Assembly (NCBI GenBank): GCA_965178585.1
Contig: OZ238267.1
Coordinates: 1,426,001 to 1,490,000, forward strand
Source: Marifrigoribacter sp965178585
GTDB taxonomy: Bacteria; Bacteroidota; Bacteroidia; Flavobacteriales; Flavobacteriaceae
Length of the DNA stretch: 64,000 nucleotides
Direction of reading: 5' to 3'
Part shown: piece by piece, positions 27,739 to 36,834 of the stretch
Layout: every line of letters begins with the position of its first letter
Position numbering within the stretch: the first letter of the stretch is position 1
Made by a program: the position numbers and the translations under genes
The notes under the pieces: model-generated
Seen by the model: the letters and a program-made list of their open reading frames with translations, nothing else
Told to the model about the DNA's origin: nothing
Databases searched by the model: none

Positions 27739-28919
27739 CTATTATTGGTCATATAAATTGCTAAAGCAAATGAAGTTATAGAAATAATAATTCCTATCAA
27801 GAAAATAGTATATGTCCTTCTTAATATGGTGTACTTTCTATTGAGTACTTTTCCTAAAAAGTATAAATCTTTAGTCATAGAAGAGTACATGTAATCTTTA
27901 TCTTTTATCATTTCATTAATAGCCCATTCGTATTCATCTAAATTCATTTTGTAAAAGTTACCAAAGAATAAAAGATTCACTTTCTTATTCACAACATCTT
28001 CTTTGGTAAATTTACCGCTAGTTACATTAGGTCTAGTAGCTAAAACAGATAAACCAATCGTAATAACAGTAAAAACTAAGAAGATGACAGTAGGTAATAT
28101 TAAATGTTGATTGGAAGGGTTGTCTAACTTTGGTATTAAAGTAGACAAAGCAATAGAAATTATAATTGCGTTTATAGATAATAAAATATTAGCTTTTGTG
28201 TCTGCTATATCACTTAACTTAATGTGATTTCTTAAGGTGATTCTATAAACACTTTGTATGGCTCTTTCTGGGTTTTGAGACTTTAATTCTTCTTTTAATT
28301 TTCTTTCTTGTTCCTTAGCTTTTTTCCTGTTTGCTTTTTCATCTATTAATTTTTGGATGTTTTGTTTTTTTAAAGGCCCCCAGTTGGTTTTTGCATATTC
28401 AGTATAAAACTGATGTTTAAATTTTAATACGGCTATATTTAGAACACTCCATTCATTTTTACTAAAATCATCTCCCTGAGTAATTTTAATTTCTTTTCTT
28501 AAAGATTCACTAACTTCTTGAAAATCTTCAGCTGCAAAATGCGAACAATCAGCATCTCTAATTACATTGTCTAATTCACTTTTTGGTTCTGCATCAAATT
28601 TTGTTGCTAATATGCAACTTGATACATTATCAATGATATTTTTATCTAATCCCTTTTCTGATAGAAACTGTTGGGCAATTTTTATACTTTCTTCTTCGTG
28701 GTTTTCAAAACCAATTGTATAACCTGTATCATGAAGTAAAGCAGTTAATTCTAATATTAATTTCTCTTCTTCGCTAAAGGTAGAATTGTCTATAATTTCT
28801 TTTGTACTTTTATAGACACGTAGTGTATGATTTAAGTTGTGATAAAAAAGATTCTCAGACAGCTCATTTTCCAAAAGATTTGTAACAAAAATTTTAGTTT
28901 GATCTATTATTTGCGACAT
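27735..28919 (-). CDS. HD-domain protein fused to a Pycsar-effector-like transmembrane module
   Basis: A 394-residue protein in two parts. Residues 1 to about 165 are an HD phosphohydrolase-like domain with H31 (YHNLNHTLRV), the H63-D64 doublet (LLHDTGYTIGFENHEEES) and a later aspartate in IRDADCSHF, so the metal-binding set looks intact. After a charged coiled linker (about 185-215), residues about 220-394 match the DUF5706 / Pycsar effector family: SVYRITLRNHIKLSDIADTK followed by ANILLSINAIIISI, with helices at about 240-262, 272-296 and 370-390. In Pycsar defence, such membrane effectors respond to cyclic CMP or UMP made by a dedicated cyclase. No cyclase gene is in this window. Confidence 0.82.
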   Translation of the reverse strand: MSQIIDQTKIFVTNLLENELSENLFYHNLNHTLRVYKSTKEIIDNSTFSEEEKLILELTALLHDTGYTIGFENHEEESIKIAQQFLSEKGLDKNIIDNVSSCILATKFDAEPKSELDNVIRDADCSHFAAEDFQEVSESLRKEIKITQGDDFSKNEWSVLNIAVLKFKHQFYTEYAKTNWGPLKKQNIQKLIDEKANRKKAKEQERKLKEELKSQNPERAIQSVYRITLRNHIKLSDIADTKANILLSINAIIISIALSTLIPKLDNPSNQHLILPTVIFLVFTVITIGLSVLATRPNVTSGKFTKEDVVNKKVNLLFFGNFYKMNLDEYEWAINEMIKDKDYMYSSMTKDLYFLGKVLNRKYTILRRTYTIFLIGIIISITSFALAIYMTNNS

Positions 28920-28973
28920 ATTATTTAATATTAGTTTTTAAATTTACTAAAAAATTATGTGTAAATATTTTAT

Positions 28974-31900
28974 ATGAATAAGTATAACAAATTTATAACC
29001 TTTTTAATTGTAGTTATATTATCGAGTTGTTCAACATATGAAGCTCAATATAAAGATAATACTTCAAATCACGAGTTTGAAGAGGTTTTTAATATTGAGG
29101 TTGAAGATATTGAATCTTCAATTTATCTTATTGGAGATGCTGGCGATGCTGAGTTAGGAGAAAGCACTAACGGATTGCTTTCGTTTGAAAGTTTTATTAA
29201 AAATAAAAAAACAAAAAATGATTTTGTTCTTTTTTTAGGTGATAACATTTATGATAAAGGATTACCTTCAAAAAAAGATGAAAGTTATGATTTATCTAAA
29301 CATCGATTAGATGTTCAAATTGATGCAGTAAAAGATTTTAAAGGAAGATCCATTTTTATTCCAGGAAATCATGATTGGTATAGTGATGGTTTAAAAGGAT
29401 TGAAAAGACAAGAAGATTATATAGAGAAAAAGTTAAAAGATAAAAATGCTTTTCAACCTGAAAATGGATGCCCAATCAAAAAAATAAACATTTCGGATGA
29501 CATTTTATTGGTCATATTAGATACACAATGGTATTTAGAAGATTGGGACAATCATCCAACCATGAATGATGAATGTGAAATAAAGACAAGGCATGATTTT
29601 TTAGTGGAAGTAAAAAGTTTATTTGCTAAAAGTAATGAGAAAACACTATTAGTTGCAATGCATCATCCAACGTATACAAATGGGTATCATGGAGGTAAAT
29701 TTAATTTCAAAAAACACATATATCCAGCTAAAGATAACTTGCCTTTGCCTGTATTAGGAAGTATTGTTTCTCAGGTAAGAGCTGTTGGTGGATTCTCTGC
29801 TCAAGATACAAGTAATAGTTTGTATCAAGAGTTAATGAAACGGATTACAACCTTGGCAAAAGGAAATGAACGAGTTGTTTTTGTTTCTGGACATGAACAT
29901 AATTTGCAATACATAGAGAATGATGGAATTAATCAAATTATTTCAGGTGCTGGATCTAAAGGGTATGCTGCTAGTTTAGGTAATGACGGGCTTTTCTCTT
30001 ATGGTGGCCAAGGCTTTGCTAAATTGGATATTTATAAAAATGGGTCTAGTAAAGTAAATTTTTATTCTGCTGAAAAAGGAAAACCTAAATTGATTTATAG
30101 TCATATTATTTATGAAACTGAATCAACTTATCAAACCTCAAAGTTGGAAACTAACTTTCCTTCAACAATAGAAGCTTCGATATATGATAGTGAATTAACT
30201 GAAAAATCAAAAACATATCAATGGTTATGGGGAGATCATTATCGATCTATTTATGGTACAAAAATTAATGTACCGATAGTTACTTTAGATACACTATATG
30301 GAGGATTAGAATTACTGAGAAGAGGAGGGGGATTCCAAACTCGATCTATAAAAGTAAAAGGTAAAGATGGCAAAGTTTATGTCATTAGAGCTGTTAAAAA
30401 AAGTGCGATACAGTTTTTGCAAGCTGCTGCATTTACTAATGTTTATATTGAAGATGAATTAAATGATACGTATTCAGAAAACTTAGTTTTAGACTTTTAC
30501 ACTTCAAGTCATCCTTTTGCTAATATTACAATTCCAGACTTGTCAGATGCTATTGGCTTGTATCATACCAATCCAAAACTAATATATATACCAAAACATC
30601 CATTTATAAAGAATTTTAATGAAGATCATGGTAATGCACTTTATATTATTGAGGAGCACCCTGATGACACTTTTTTAGATTTAGATTCCTTTGGGAAACC
30701 TGATGATGTAGTTAGTACAGATGATGTTTTAAAAAACATTATAAAAGATGAAAAATATCAAGTAGATGAAGAATCCTTTATAAAAGCTAGAATTTTTGAT
30801 ATGTTAATAGGGGATTGGGATCGTCATGCTGACCAATGGAAATGGTCTCAATTTAATATATCTAAAGATGAGGTGCTTTACAGACCTATTCCTAGAGATA
30901 GAGATCAAGCTTTTTCAAATTTTGACGGCGCTCTTTTTGATGTTTTAAAGGCTTTAATTCCGGATGTTAGAAAATTTCAATCTTTTGGTGAAAGTAATAA
31001 GAATATAAAATGGTTAATGACTTCAGGAAATAAGATAGATAGGGTATTTCTTCAAAAAAGCTATAAAGAGGAATGGATAAAGCAAGCGAAGTTTATTCAA
31101 GATAATATTACTGATGAGATAATTGATCAGGCATTTTCGAAATTACCTTCTGAAATTCAAAATGATTCTTCCCATGAAATAATAGAAAAGCTAAAAGTAA
31201 GAAGAGGTAATTTAGTAGATCTTGCTTCTAGATATTATGATTATTTAAATAAATTAGTGGTTATAACAGGTACCAATAAAGACGATTTTATTGAAATCAC
31301 TCGATATGACGAGCAAACGAAAATTTCAGTTTATAGATTAAAGAAAAACAAAAAAGTACTATTTAAAGAACGAATAGTAAAATCAAAAGAAACCGAAGAA
31401 ATTTGGATTTATGCATTGGATGATGATGATGAAATATTGGTAAATGGTTCAGGTAAAAAACCTATTTATACTAGAATAGTTGGAGGTCAAAATAACGATA
31501 GTTATACGTTAGAAAATGGGAAAAATATCAAAGTTTATGATTATAAAAGTAAACCAAATACGATAGTTGAAAAAGGCTCAGGTGTTTTTAAGTTTCAGGA
31601 TATTTATGCAAATAATGTTTATGATTATACAAAGCATATTTCTAAAGTAAATTCATTTATTCCTTTAATAGGGTATAATCCTGATGATGGCTTTCAAATT
31701 AAAATTAAAGATACCTATACTGTAAAAGGGTTTAAAAGCGATCCTTTTTATAGGAAGTTTACTATTGATGCTGGATATTATTTTGCCACTCAAGGATTGG
31801 ATGTTAAACTAAAAGGAGAGTTTACCGAAACTTTTGGTAAATGGGATTTGGTTGCAGGTTTCCATTTTACCAATGATAATTATACTCAAAATTTCTTTGG

Positions 31901-32690
31901 ATACGGAAATGAAACTATCAATAATGATGATGAGTTGGGAATGGATTATAATAGGGTAAGAACAGAATTAATTAAAGGCGATATTGGTGTTGTAAAAAAA
32001 GGTTTTTATGGAAGCGTAATGGGAATATTGTTAACTTTTGAGAATATTGAAGTTGAACCCACTGAAGGTAGATTCATAACAAATTATTTTACAAATAATC
32101 CTGATTTTTTCAATCAACACATTTCATATTTGGATTTAAATTTTAATTATAAATATTCAAGTTACGATTGGGTAGCCAATCCTAAAAAAGGAATGAATTT
32201 GGAATTCAAGACAGGGATTAACTCAGATATTAAAGATTTTGATAAAATATTTGGTTATGTATATCCAAAATTAGAGTTTTTTAATAGCCTAACAAATAAT
32301 AAGAAATTGGTTTTAAAAACAATGTTTCAAGGACAATTTTTAATTGGTGATGATTTTGAATTTTTTCAAGCAGCAGAACTAGGTGCAGATACAGGGTTAA
32401 GAGGATATAGAAAACAACGGTTTACAGGAAATAGTTCACTTGCATTGGGAGCTGATTTACGTTACAGTTTTAATAAAATAAAGACAAACCTTGTTCCAAT
32501 TCAACTGGGAGTTTTTGGTGGATTTGATTTAGGTAGAGTATGGTATGAAAATGAATCTTCTACTCAATGGCACAATGATTTTGGAGGTGGGTTTTGGTTA
32601 AATATTTTGAATTCAGTTTCTGCTCAAATGGGAGTATTTTCAAGTAAAGAAAGTGTGCAGATAAGTTTTGGCTTGGGAATGAGTTTATAA
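28974..32690 (+). CDS. Metallophosphoesterase - kinase-like - outer-membrane barrel protein
   Basis: A 1238-residue lipoprotein-like exported protein (LIVVILSSC lipobox). Residues about 48-370 are a calcineurin-type metallophosphoesterase with all motifs in order: GDAGD, GDNIYDKG, GNHDW, MHHPTY and SGHEHN. Residues about 410-700 are conserved in this family but usually unnamed; they contain a glycine-rich RRGGGFQTRS, VIRAVKKS, then IGDWDRHADQWKW and RPIPRDRDQAF, which line up with the ATP loop, lysine, catalytic DRH and metal aspartate of Fam20/HipA-type kinases. From about 900 to the end, alternating beta strands (KLKGEFTETFGKWDLVAGFH, LGADLRYSFNKIKTNLVPIQ) form a BamA/TamA-like surface-antigen barrel. 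The whole length lies in one frame. Phosphatase and barrel are well supported, the kinase-like reading is my inference. Confidence 0.8.
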   Translation: MNKYNKFITFLIVVILSSCSTYEAQYKDNTSNHEFEEVFNIEVEDIESSIYLIGDAGDAELGESTNGLLSFESFIKNKKTKNDFVLFLGDNIYDKGLPSKKDESYDLSKHRLDVQIDAVKDFKGRSIFIPGNHDWYSDGLKGLKRQEDYIEKKLKDKNAFQPENGCPIKKINISDDILLVILDTQWYLEDWDNHPTMNDECEIKTRHDFLVEVKSLFAKSNEKTLLVAMHHPTYTNGYHGGKFNFKKHIYPAKDNLPLPVLGSIVSQVRAVGGFSAQDTSNSLYQELMKRITTLAKGNERVVFVSGHEHNLQYIENDGINQIISGAGSKGYAASLGNDGLFSYGGQGFAKLDIYKNGSSKVNFYSAEKGKPKLIYSHIIYETESTYQTSKLETNFPSTIEASIYDSELTEKSKTYQWLWGDHYRSIYGTKINVPIVTLDTLYGGLELLRRGGGFQTRSIKVKGKDGKVYVIRAVKKSAIQFLQAAAFTNVYIEDELNDTYSENLVLDFYTSSHPFANITIPDLSDAIGLYHTNPKLIYIPKHPFIKNFNEDHGNALYIIEEHPDDTFLDLDSFGKPDDVVSTDDVLKNIIKDEKYQVDEESFIKARIFDMLIGDWDRHADQWKWSQFNISKDEVLYRPIPRDRDQAFSNFDGALFDVLKALIPDVRKFQSFGESNKNIKWLMTSGNKIDRVFLQKSYKEEWIKQAKFIQDNITDEIIDQAFSKLPSEIQNDSSHEIIEKLKVRRGNLVDLASRYYDYLNKLVVITGTNKDDFIEITRYDEQTKISVYRLKKNKKVLFKERIVKSKETEEIWIYALDDDDEILVNGSGKKPIYTRIVGGQNNDSYTLENGKNIKVYDYKSKPNTIVEKGSGVFKFQDIYANNVYDYTKHISKVNSFIPLIGYNPDDGFQIKIKDTYTVKGFKSDPFYRKFTIDAGYYFATQGLDVKLKGEFTETFGKWDLVAGFHFTNDNYTQNFFGYGNETINNDDELGMDYNRVRTELIKGDIGVVKKGFYGSVMGILLTFENIEVEPTEGRFITNYFTNNPDFFNQHISYLDLNFNYKYSSYDWVANPKKGMNLEFKTGINSDIKDFDKIFGYVYPKLEFFNSLTNNKKLVLKTMFQGQFLIGDDFEFFQAAELGADTGLRGYRKQRFTGNSSLALGADLRYSFNKIKTNLVPIQLGVFGGFDLGRVWYENESSTQWHNDFGGGFWLNILNSVSAQMGVFSSKESVQISFGLGMSL

Positions 32691-32723
32691 TCATTTTAAA
32701 AAGATTTAACCATCTTTTTTTTG

Positions 32724-32731
32724 TAAGTTTG
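32724..32731 (+). promoter_or_regulatory. Candidate -7 element before cysQ
   Basis: TAAGTTTG fits TAnnTTTG and lies 21 bases before the chosen cysQ ATG. No clear TTTG partner is visible at the right distance. Confidence 0.35.
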
Positions 32732-32752
32732 AACAATTAATTGAGCCCTAAA

Positions 32753-33544
32753 ATGAAAGAATTATTGAGTACAGCAATACAAGCATCAATTGAAGCAGGT
32801 AAGGCGATAATGGATGTTTATGCTAATAAAATTGATGTAGAGATTAAAGATGATAAATCTCCTCTTACACTTGCAGATAAAAATGCAAACGATGTTATCA
32901 ATTCCTTTCTAAAGAATACACCAATTCCAATTATTAGTGAAGAAAATAAACAATTAGATTATTCAAAAAGAAAAGATTGGGAGTTTTGTTGGATAGTAGA
33001 TCCATTAGATGGAACTAAGGAATTTATAAAGCGTAATGGAGAGTTTACTGTAAACATAGCGCTGATTAAAAACGGAAATCCAATTTTAGGAGTAATTTAC
33101 GTTCCTGTTTCTAAAACATTATATTATACTTCTGATGATACCTCAAAGTCTTTTAAAATTGATTTAGAAAATGAAGATCTTACTTTGGACACCATTTTTA
33201 AAAATTCAAAAGAAATAAATCCAACGATTACTAATGATAAACTTGTTAGAATTGTGGGAAGTAGATCTCATTTAAATGATGACACCAAAGACTTTATTTC
33301 AAAAACTGAAAAGAACAAAGAAACTGAAATCGTTTCAAAAGGAAGTTCATTAAAGTTTTGTTTAGTTGCTGAAGGTGAAGCTGATATTTACCCAAGATTT
33401 GCACCAACTATGGAATGGGACACAGCTGCGGGACAAGCAATATGTCAAGCTGCAGGTGTAAAAGTGATTGACAACAATACCAATTTGCCTTTGAAATATA
33501 ATAAAGAAAATCTATTAAACCCCTATTTCTTAGTATCACTATAA
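32753..33544 (+). CDS. cysQ: 3'(2'),5'-bisphosphate nucleotidase
   Basis: A 263-residue inositol-monophosphatase-fold enzyme that hydrolyses PAP to AMP, recycling the product of PAPS-dependent reactions. The metal-binding ISEE (about 61-64) and WIVDPLDGTKEF (D83 to T88) motifs and the C-terminal MEWDTAAGQAI motif identify CysQ. I start at ATG 32753 rather than the in-frame TTG at 32741. It heads a rightward run with DUF2061, cysC, cysD and cysN. Confidence 0.93.
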   Translation: MKELLSTAIQASIEAGKAIMDVYANKIDVEIKDDKSPLTLADKNANDVINSFLKNTPIPIISEENKQLDYSKRKDWEFCWIVDPLDGTKEFIKRNGEFTVNIALIKNGNPILGVIYVPVSKTLYYTSDDTSKSFKIDLENEDLTLDTIFKNSKEINPTITNDKLVRIVGSRSHLNDDTKDFISKTEKNKETEIVSKGSSLKFCLVAEGEADIYPRFAPTMEWDTAAGQAICQAAGVKVIDNNTNLPLKYNKENLLNPYFLVSL

Positions 33545-33550
33545 TTGGTT

Positions 33551-33988
33551 ATGAAAAAGGAAGAATCTCATTTAAGAAGTGTTATTAAAGGGATTTCTTG
33601 GCGTTTTATAGCAACTACAGATACTATTTTAGTGGTATTGCTAGTTACTTGTCTATTTGATGAATGTAGTATTGGAGATGCTCTTAAAATTGGAGCGATA
33701 GAGTTTATTCTAAAACTATTGATATATTATTTCCATGAGCGTATTTGGAATTATTTTATCGCAACAGACCCAATTAAAAAATTGGATTCTTTATTTAAAA
33801 CTATTTCATGGAGAATAGTAGCAACCACCACTACTTTTATAATTTCTGGAGCAGTTTTAAACGAATTCAACGAAGTTGCACTTTTTATTGCATTGTTGGA
33901 GTTAATTAGTAAATTTATGCTTTATTATTTCCACGAGCGGATTTGGTTAAAAATACCCTTGGGATATGTAAAGCCTAAAAATGAATAA
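33551..33988 (+). CDS. DUF2061 membrane protein with two tandem copies of the domain
   Basis: A 145-residue membrane protein consisting of two DUF2061 units. Each begins with a KGISWRFIATTDT / KTISWRIVATTTT motif and ends with YYFHERIW; the repeats cover about residues 8-67 and 77-136. Four membrane helices are likely. DUF2061 genes are often found beside sulfate-activation genes, as here between cysQ and cysC, but their role is not known; transport or anchoring connected with sulfate use would be inference. The in-frame TTG six bases upstream is an alternative start. Confidence 0.88.
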   Translation: MKKEESHLRSVIKGISWRFIATTDTILVVLLVTCLFDECSIGDALKIGAIEFILKLLIYYFHERIWNYFIATDPIKKLDSLFKTISWRIVATTTTFIISGAVLNEFNEVALFIALLELISKFMLYYFHERIWLKIPLGYVKPKNE

Positions 33989-33993
33989 GCATT

Positions 33994-34584
33994 ATGCAAG
34001 AGAATATAATTCCTCACCAATTTATTGTTTCAAAAAAAGATAGATGTAAATTAAATAAACATAATTCTTTTTTAATTTGGTTTACAGGATTGTCTGGTTC
34101 AGGAAAATCAACAATTGCTAACGCTTTAGAGAGCAGATTAAATTCTAATGGAATTCACACTTATTTATTAGATGGAGATAATGTAAGAAAAGGATTGAAT
34201 AAAGATTTAACGTTTTCACCAGAAGATAGAACAGAAAACATACGGCGAATAGCTGAGGTTTCTAACCTAATGATTGATGCAGGTCTTGTTGTTTTATCTG
34301 CATTTGTTTCCCCTTATAAAAAAGATAGATTGAAGGTGAAAAGTACAGTAAAAGAAGTTAATTTCGTTGAAATTTTTATTGACACTCCTTTGGAAGTTTG
34401 TGTTGAAAGAGACACCAAAGGATTGTATGCAAAAGCTAAAAAAGGAGAAATTAAAGATTTTACAGGAATCAATGCACCATACGAGAAACCAGAAAACCCA
34501 GCTCTAATAATAGATACCTCAAAGGTAACTATAAATAAAGCGGTTGAAATGATTTTAAAAACTATAAAACCCAAATTAGATTAA
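33994..34584 (+). CDS. cysC: Adenylylsulfate kinase
   Basis: A 196-residue kinase phosphorylating APS to PAPS, the sulfo donor. The P-loop is GLSGSGKST (residues 32-40), followed by LLDGDNVRKGLNKDL, FSPEDRTENIRRI and the lid KGLYAKAKKGEIKDFTGI. Stand-alone form, not fused to CysN. Six bases before cysD. Confidence 0.95.
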   Translation: MQENIIPHQFIVSKKDRCKLNKHNSFLIWFTGLSGSGKSTIANALESRLNSNGIHTYLLDGDNVRKGLNKDLTFSPEDRTENIRRIAEVSNLMIDAGLVVLSAFVSPYKKDRLKVKSTVKEVNFVEIFIDTPLEVCVERDTKGLYAKAKKGEIKDFTGINAPYEKPENPALIIDTSKVTINKAVEMILKTIKPKLD

Positions 34585-34590
34585 TATTCT

Positions 34591-35496
34591 ATGAAAAAAT
34601 ATTATTTAAATTATCTAGATGAATTAGAATCTGAAGCCATTTATATTTTAAGAGAAGTTTGGGCTCAGTTTCAGAATCCTGTACTTATGTTTTCGGGTGG
34701 TAAAGATTCTATTTTAGTTGCACATTTAGCTAAAAAAGCATTTTATCCTTCAAAAATTCCTTTTCCATTTCTTCATGTGGATACCGGACATAATTTTCCG
34801 GAAGCAATACAGTTTAGAGATCATTTAGTAAATGAATTAGGAGTTCAGTTAATTGTTGGGTCTGTTCAAAAATCAATTGATGATGGTAGAGTAGCTGAAG
34901 AAAGAGGCAAAAATGCCACTCGTAATGCGCTTCAAACTACTACACTTTTAGATACTATAGAAGAAAACAAAATTGATTGCGCTATTGGAGGTGGAAGACG
35001 CGATGAAGAAAAAGCAAGAGCAAAAGAACGTTTCTTTTCGCATAGAGATGATTTTGGGCAATGGGATCCAAAACATCAACGTCCAGAATTATGGAACCTA
35101 TTAAATGGAAAGTATTTTGAAGGAGAACATTTTAGAGCCTTTCCAATAAGTAATTGGACAGAAATGGATGTTTGGAACTATATAAAAAGAGAAAAAATTG
35201 AAATCCCATCTTTATACATAGCTCATCAAAGAGATGTTGTATGGAGGAGTGATTCTTGGATTCCAGTATCAAAATATTTAAAATTAAGCGAAGGAGAAGA
35301 GGTTCAGAATAAAAAGGTGCGATTTCGTACTCTTGGAGATATTACCATTACAGGTGGCATAGAATCTGAAGCAGATACTTTAGAAAAAATTGTAGCTGAA
35401 GTTGCTGCTATGAAACAAACTGAAAGAGGAAATCGTAGCGATGATAAACGAAGTGAATCTGCAATGGAAGACAGGAAACGTCAAGGTTACTTTTAA
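34591..35496 (+). CDS. cysD: Sulfate adenylyltransferase subunit 2
   Basis: A 301-residue PP-loop ATP pyrophosphatase that adenylates sulfate to APS together with CysN. SGGKDS at residues 35-40 is the PP-loop; HVDTGHNFPEAIQFRD, GGGRRDEEKARAKER and the C-terminal SAMEDRKRQGYF are characteristic of CysD. Its partner cysN starts 17 bases downstream. Confidence 0.96.
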   Translation: MKKYYLNYLDELESEAIYILREVWAQFQNPVLMFSGGKDSILVAHLAKKAFYPSKIPFPFLHVDTGHNFPEAIQFRDHLVNELGVQLIVGSVQKSIDDGRVAEERGKNATRNALQTTTLLDTIEENKIDCAIGGGRRDEEKARAKERFFSHRDDFGQWDPKHQRPELWNLLNGKYFEGEHFRAFPISNWTEMDVWNYIKREKIEIPSLYIAHQRDVVWRSDSWIPVSKYLKLSEGEEVQNKKVRFRTLGDITITGGIESEADTLEKIVAEVAAMKQTERGNRSDDKRSESAMEDRKRQGYF

Positions 35497-35513
35497 TATT
35501 AATAGAATAATTT

Positions 35514-36770
35514 ATGCAAATAGATAACAATCAATTATTACGTTTTACAACTGCAGGAAGTGTAGATGATGGTAAAAGTACCCTTATTGGAAGGCTTTTA
35601 TATGATAGTAAAGCCATTTTTGAAGATCAATTAGAAGACATTGCAATTACTAGTAAACGTAAAGGGCATAAAGGAGTAGATTTAGCCTTGTTTACAGATG
35701 GTTTAAGAGATGAAAGAGAACAAGGAATTACTATAGACGTTGCTTACAGATATTTTACGACTCCAAAGCGAAAATTTATAATTGCAGATACTCCAGGTCA
35801 TATTCAGTATACCAGAAACATGGTAACTGGTGCTTCAACAGCAAATGTGGCTATTATTTTAATTGATGCTAGAAATGGAGTAATAGAGCAAACTAAAAGA
35901 CATGCTTTTATAGCTTCATTATTACAAATCCCACATATTATTGTTTGTGTTAATAAAATGGATTTAGTCGATTTTTCTGAAAAGGTTTATAATAACATTA
36001 TCATTCAATTTGAAGAGTTTTCATCAAAACTATACGCAAAGGACATTCGATTTATTCCTATAAGTGCTTTAGAAGGTGATAATGTGGTTAATAGATCTAC
36101 CAAGATGGATTGGTATCACAGTGCGCCTTTATTAAACACCTTGGAGAACTTGCATATTAGTAGTGATATTAATAAGATTGATGCTCGTTTTCCTGTTCAA
36201 ACGGTATTGCGACCACAAAGTGAAGGGTTTTTAGATTATAGAGGATATGCAGGTAGATTAGCAAGTGGAATTTTAAGACCAGGAGATAATATTACTGTTA
36301 TGCCATCTGGATTTACTTCGAAAATAAAATCGATTGATACATATGAAGGTAGCCTTAAAGAAGCTTATGCTCCAATGTCTATTTCTATTACTTTAGAGGA
36401 TGATATTGATGTAGGTAGGGGAGATATGATTGTTAAAACAGCCAATCAGCCAAAAGCAGTCCAAGAGTTTGATACGATGTTATGTTGGTTGAATAATACA
36501 CCAGCTAGGCCAAGAGCAAAGTATTCTATTTTGCATACATCAAATGAGCAAAAAGCAATGATTAAGGATGTTATGTATAAGATTGATATTAATACTTACA
36601 ATCGTGAATTAGAAAATAAAGATCTAAATATGAATGATATTGCTAGAGTTAAAATTAGAACAACTCGACCGCTAATGATTGATGAATACAGAGATAATAG
36701 AATTACTGGTAGTTTTGTTTTGATTGATGATGTTACTAATGAAACGGTAGCAGCTGGAATGATTTTATAG
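35514..36770 (+). CDS. cysN: Sulfate adenylyltransferase subunit 1 (GTPase)
   Basis: A 418-residue translation-factor-type GTPase that drives APS formation by CysD. GTPase motifs are complete: GSVDDGKSTLIGRLL, DTPGHIQYTRNM and CVNKMDLV, with the family signature DGLRDEREQGITIDVAYRYF. It ends after the beta-barrel domains, without the CysC fusion seen in many proteobacteria; cysC is separate upstream. Last gene of the sulfate-activation run. Confidence 0.96.
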   Translation: MQIDNNQLLRFTTAGSVDDGKSTLIGRLLYDSKAIFEDQLEDIAITSKRKGHKGVDLALFTDGLRDEREQGITIDVAYRYFTTPKRKFIIADTPGHIQYTRNMVTGASTANVAIILIDARNGVIEQTKRHAFIASLLQIPHIIVCVNKMDLVDFSEKVYNNIIIQFEEFSSKLYAKDIRFIPISALEGDNVVNRSTKMDWYHSAPLLNTLENLHISSDINKIDARFPVQTVLRPQSEGFLDYRGYAGRLASGILRPGDNITVMPSGFTSKIKSIDTYEGSLKEAYAPMSISITLEDDIDVGRGDMIVKTANQPKAVQEFDTMLCWLNNTPARPRAKYSILHTSNEQKAMIKDVMYKIDINTYNRELENKDLNMNDIARVKIRTTRPLMIDEYRDNRITGSFVLIDDVTNETVAAGMIL

Positions 36771-36773
36771 ATT

Positions 36774-36788
36774 TTATGTTAAACATAA
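36774..36788. repeat. Perfect 15-base palindrome downstream of cysN
   Basis: TTATGTT A AACATAA: two seven-base arms around one base, directly after the cysN stop and 46 bases before the next gene. The one-base centre excludes an RNA hairpin, so a protein-binding site is more likely than a terminator. Chance occurrence in AT-rich DNA is possible. Confidence 0.3.
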
Positions 36789-36834
36789 TAACTTTATTAT
36801 ATTTAAACACCAAATCTATTTAACCTATAATACA

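Noticed and set aside
27735..28919. A complete Pycsar defence system
   Set aside because: The effector-like module is there, but there is no cyclase gene beside it or elsewhere in the window, so calling a system would go beyond the evidence.
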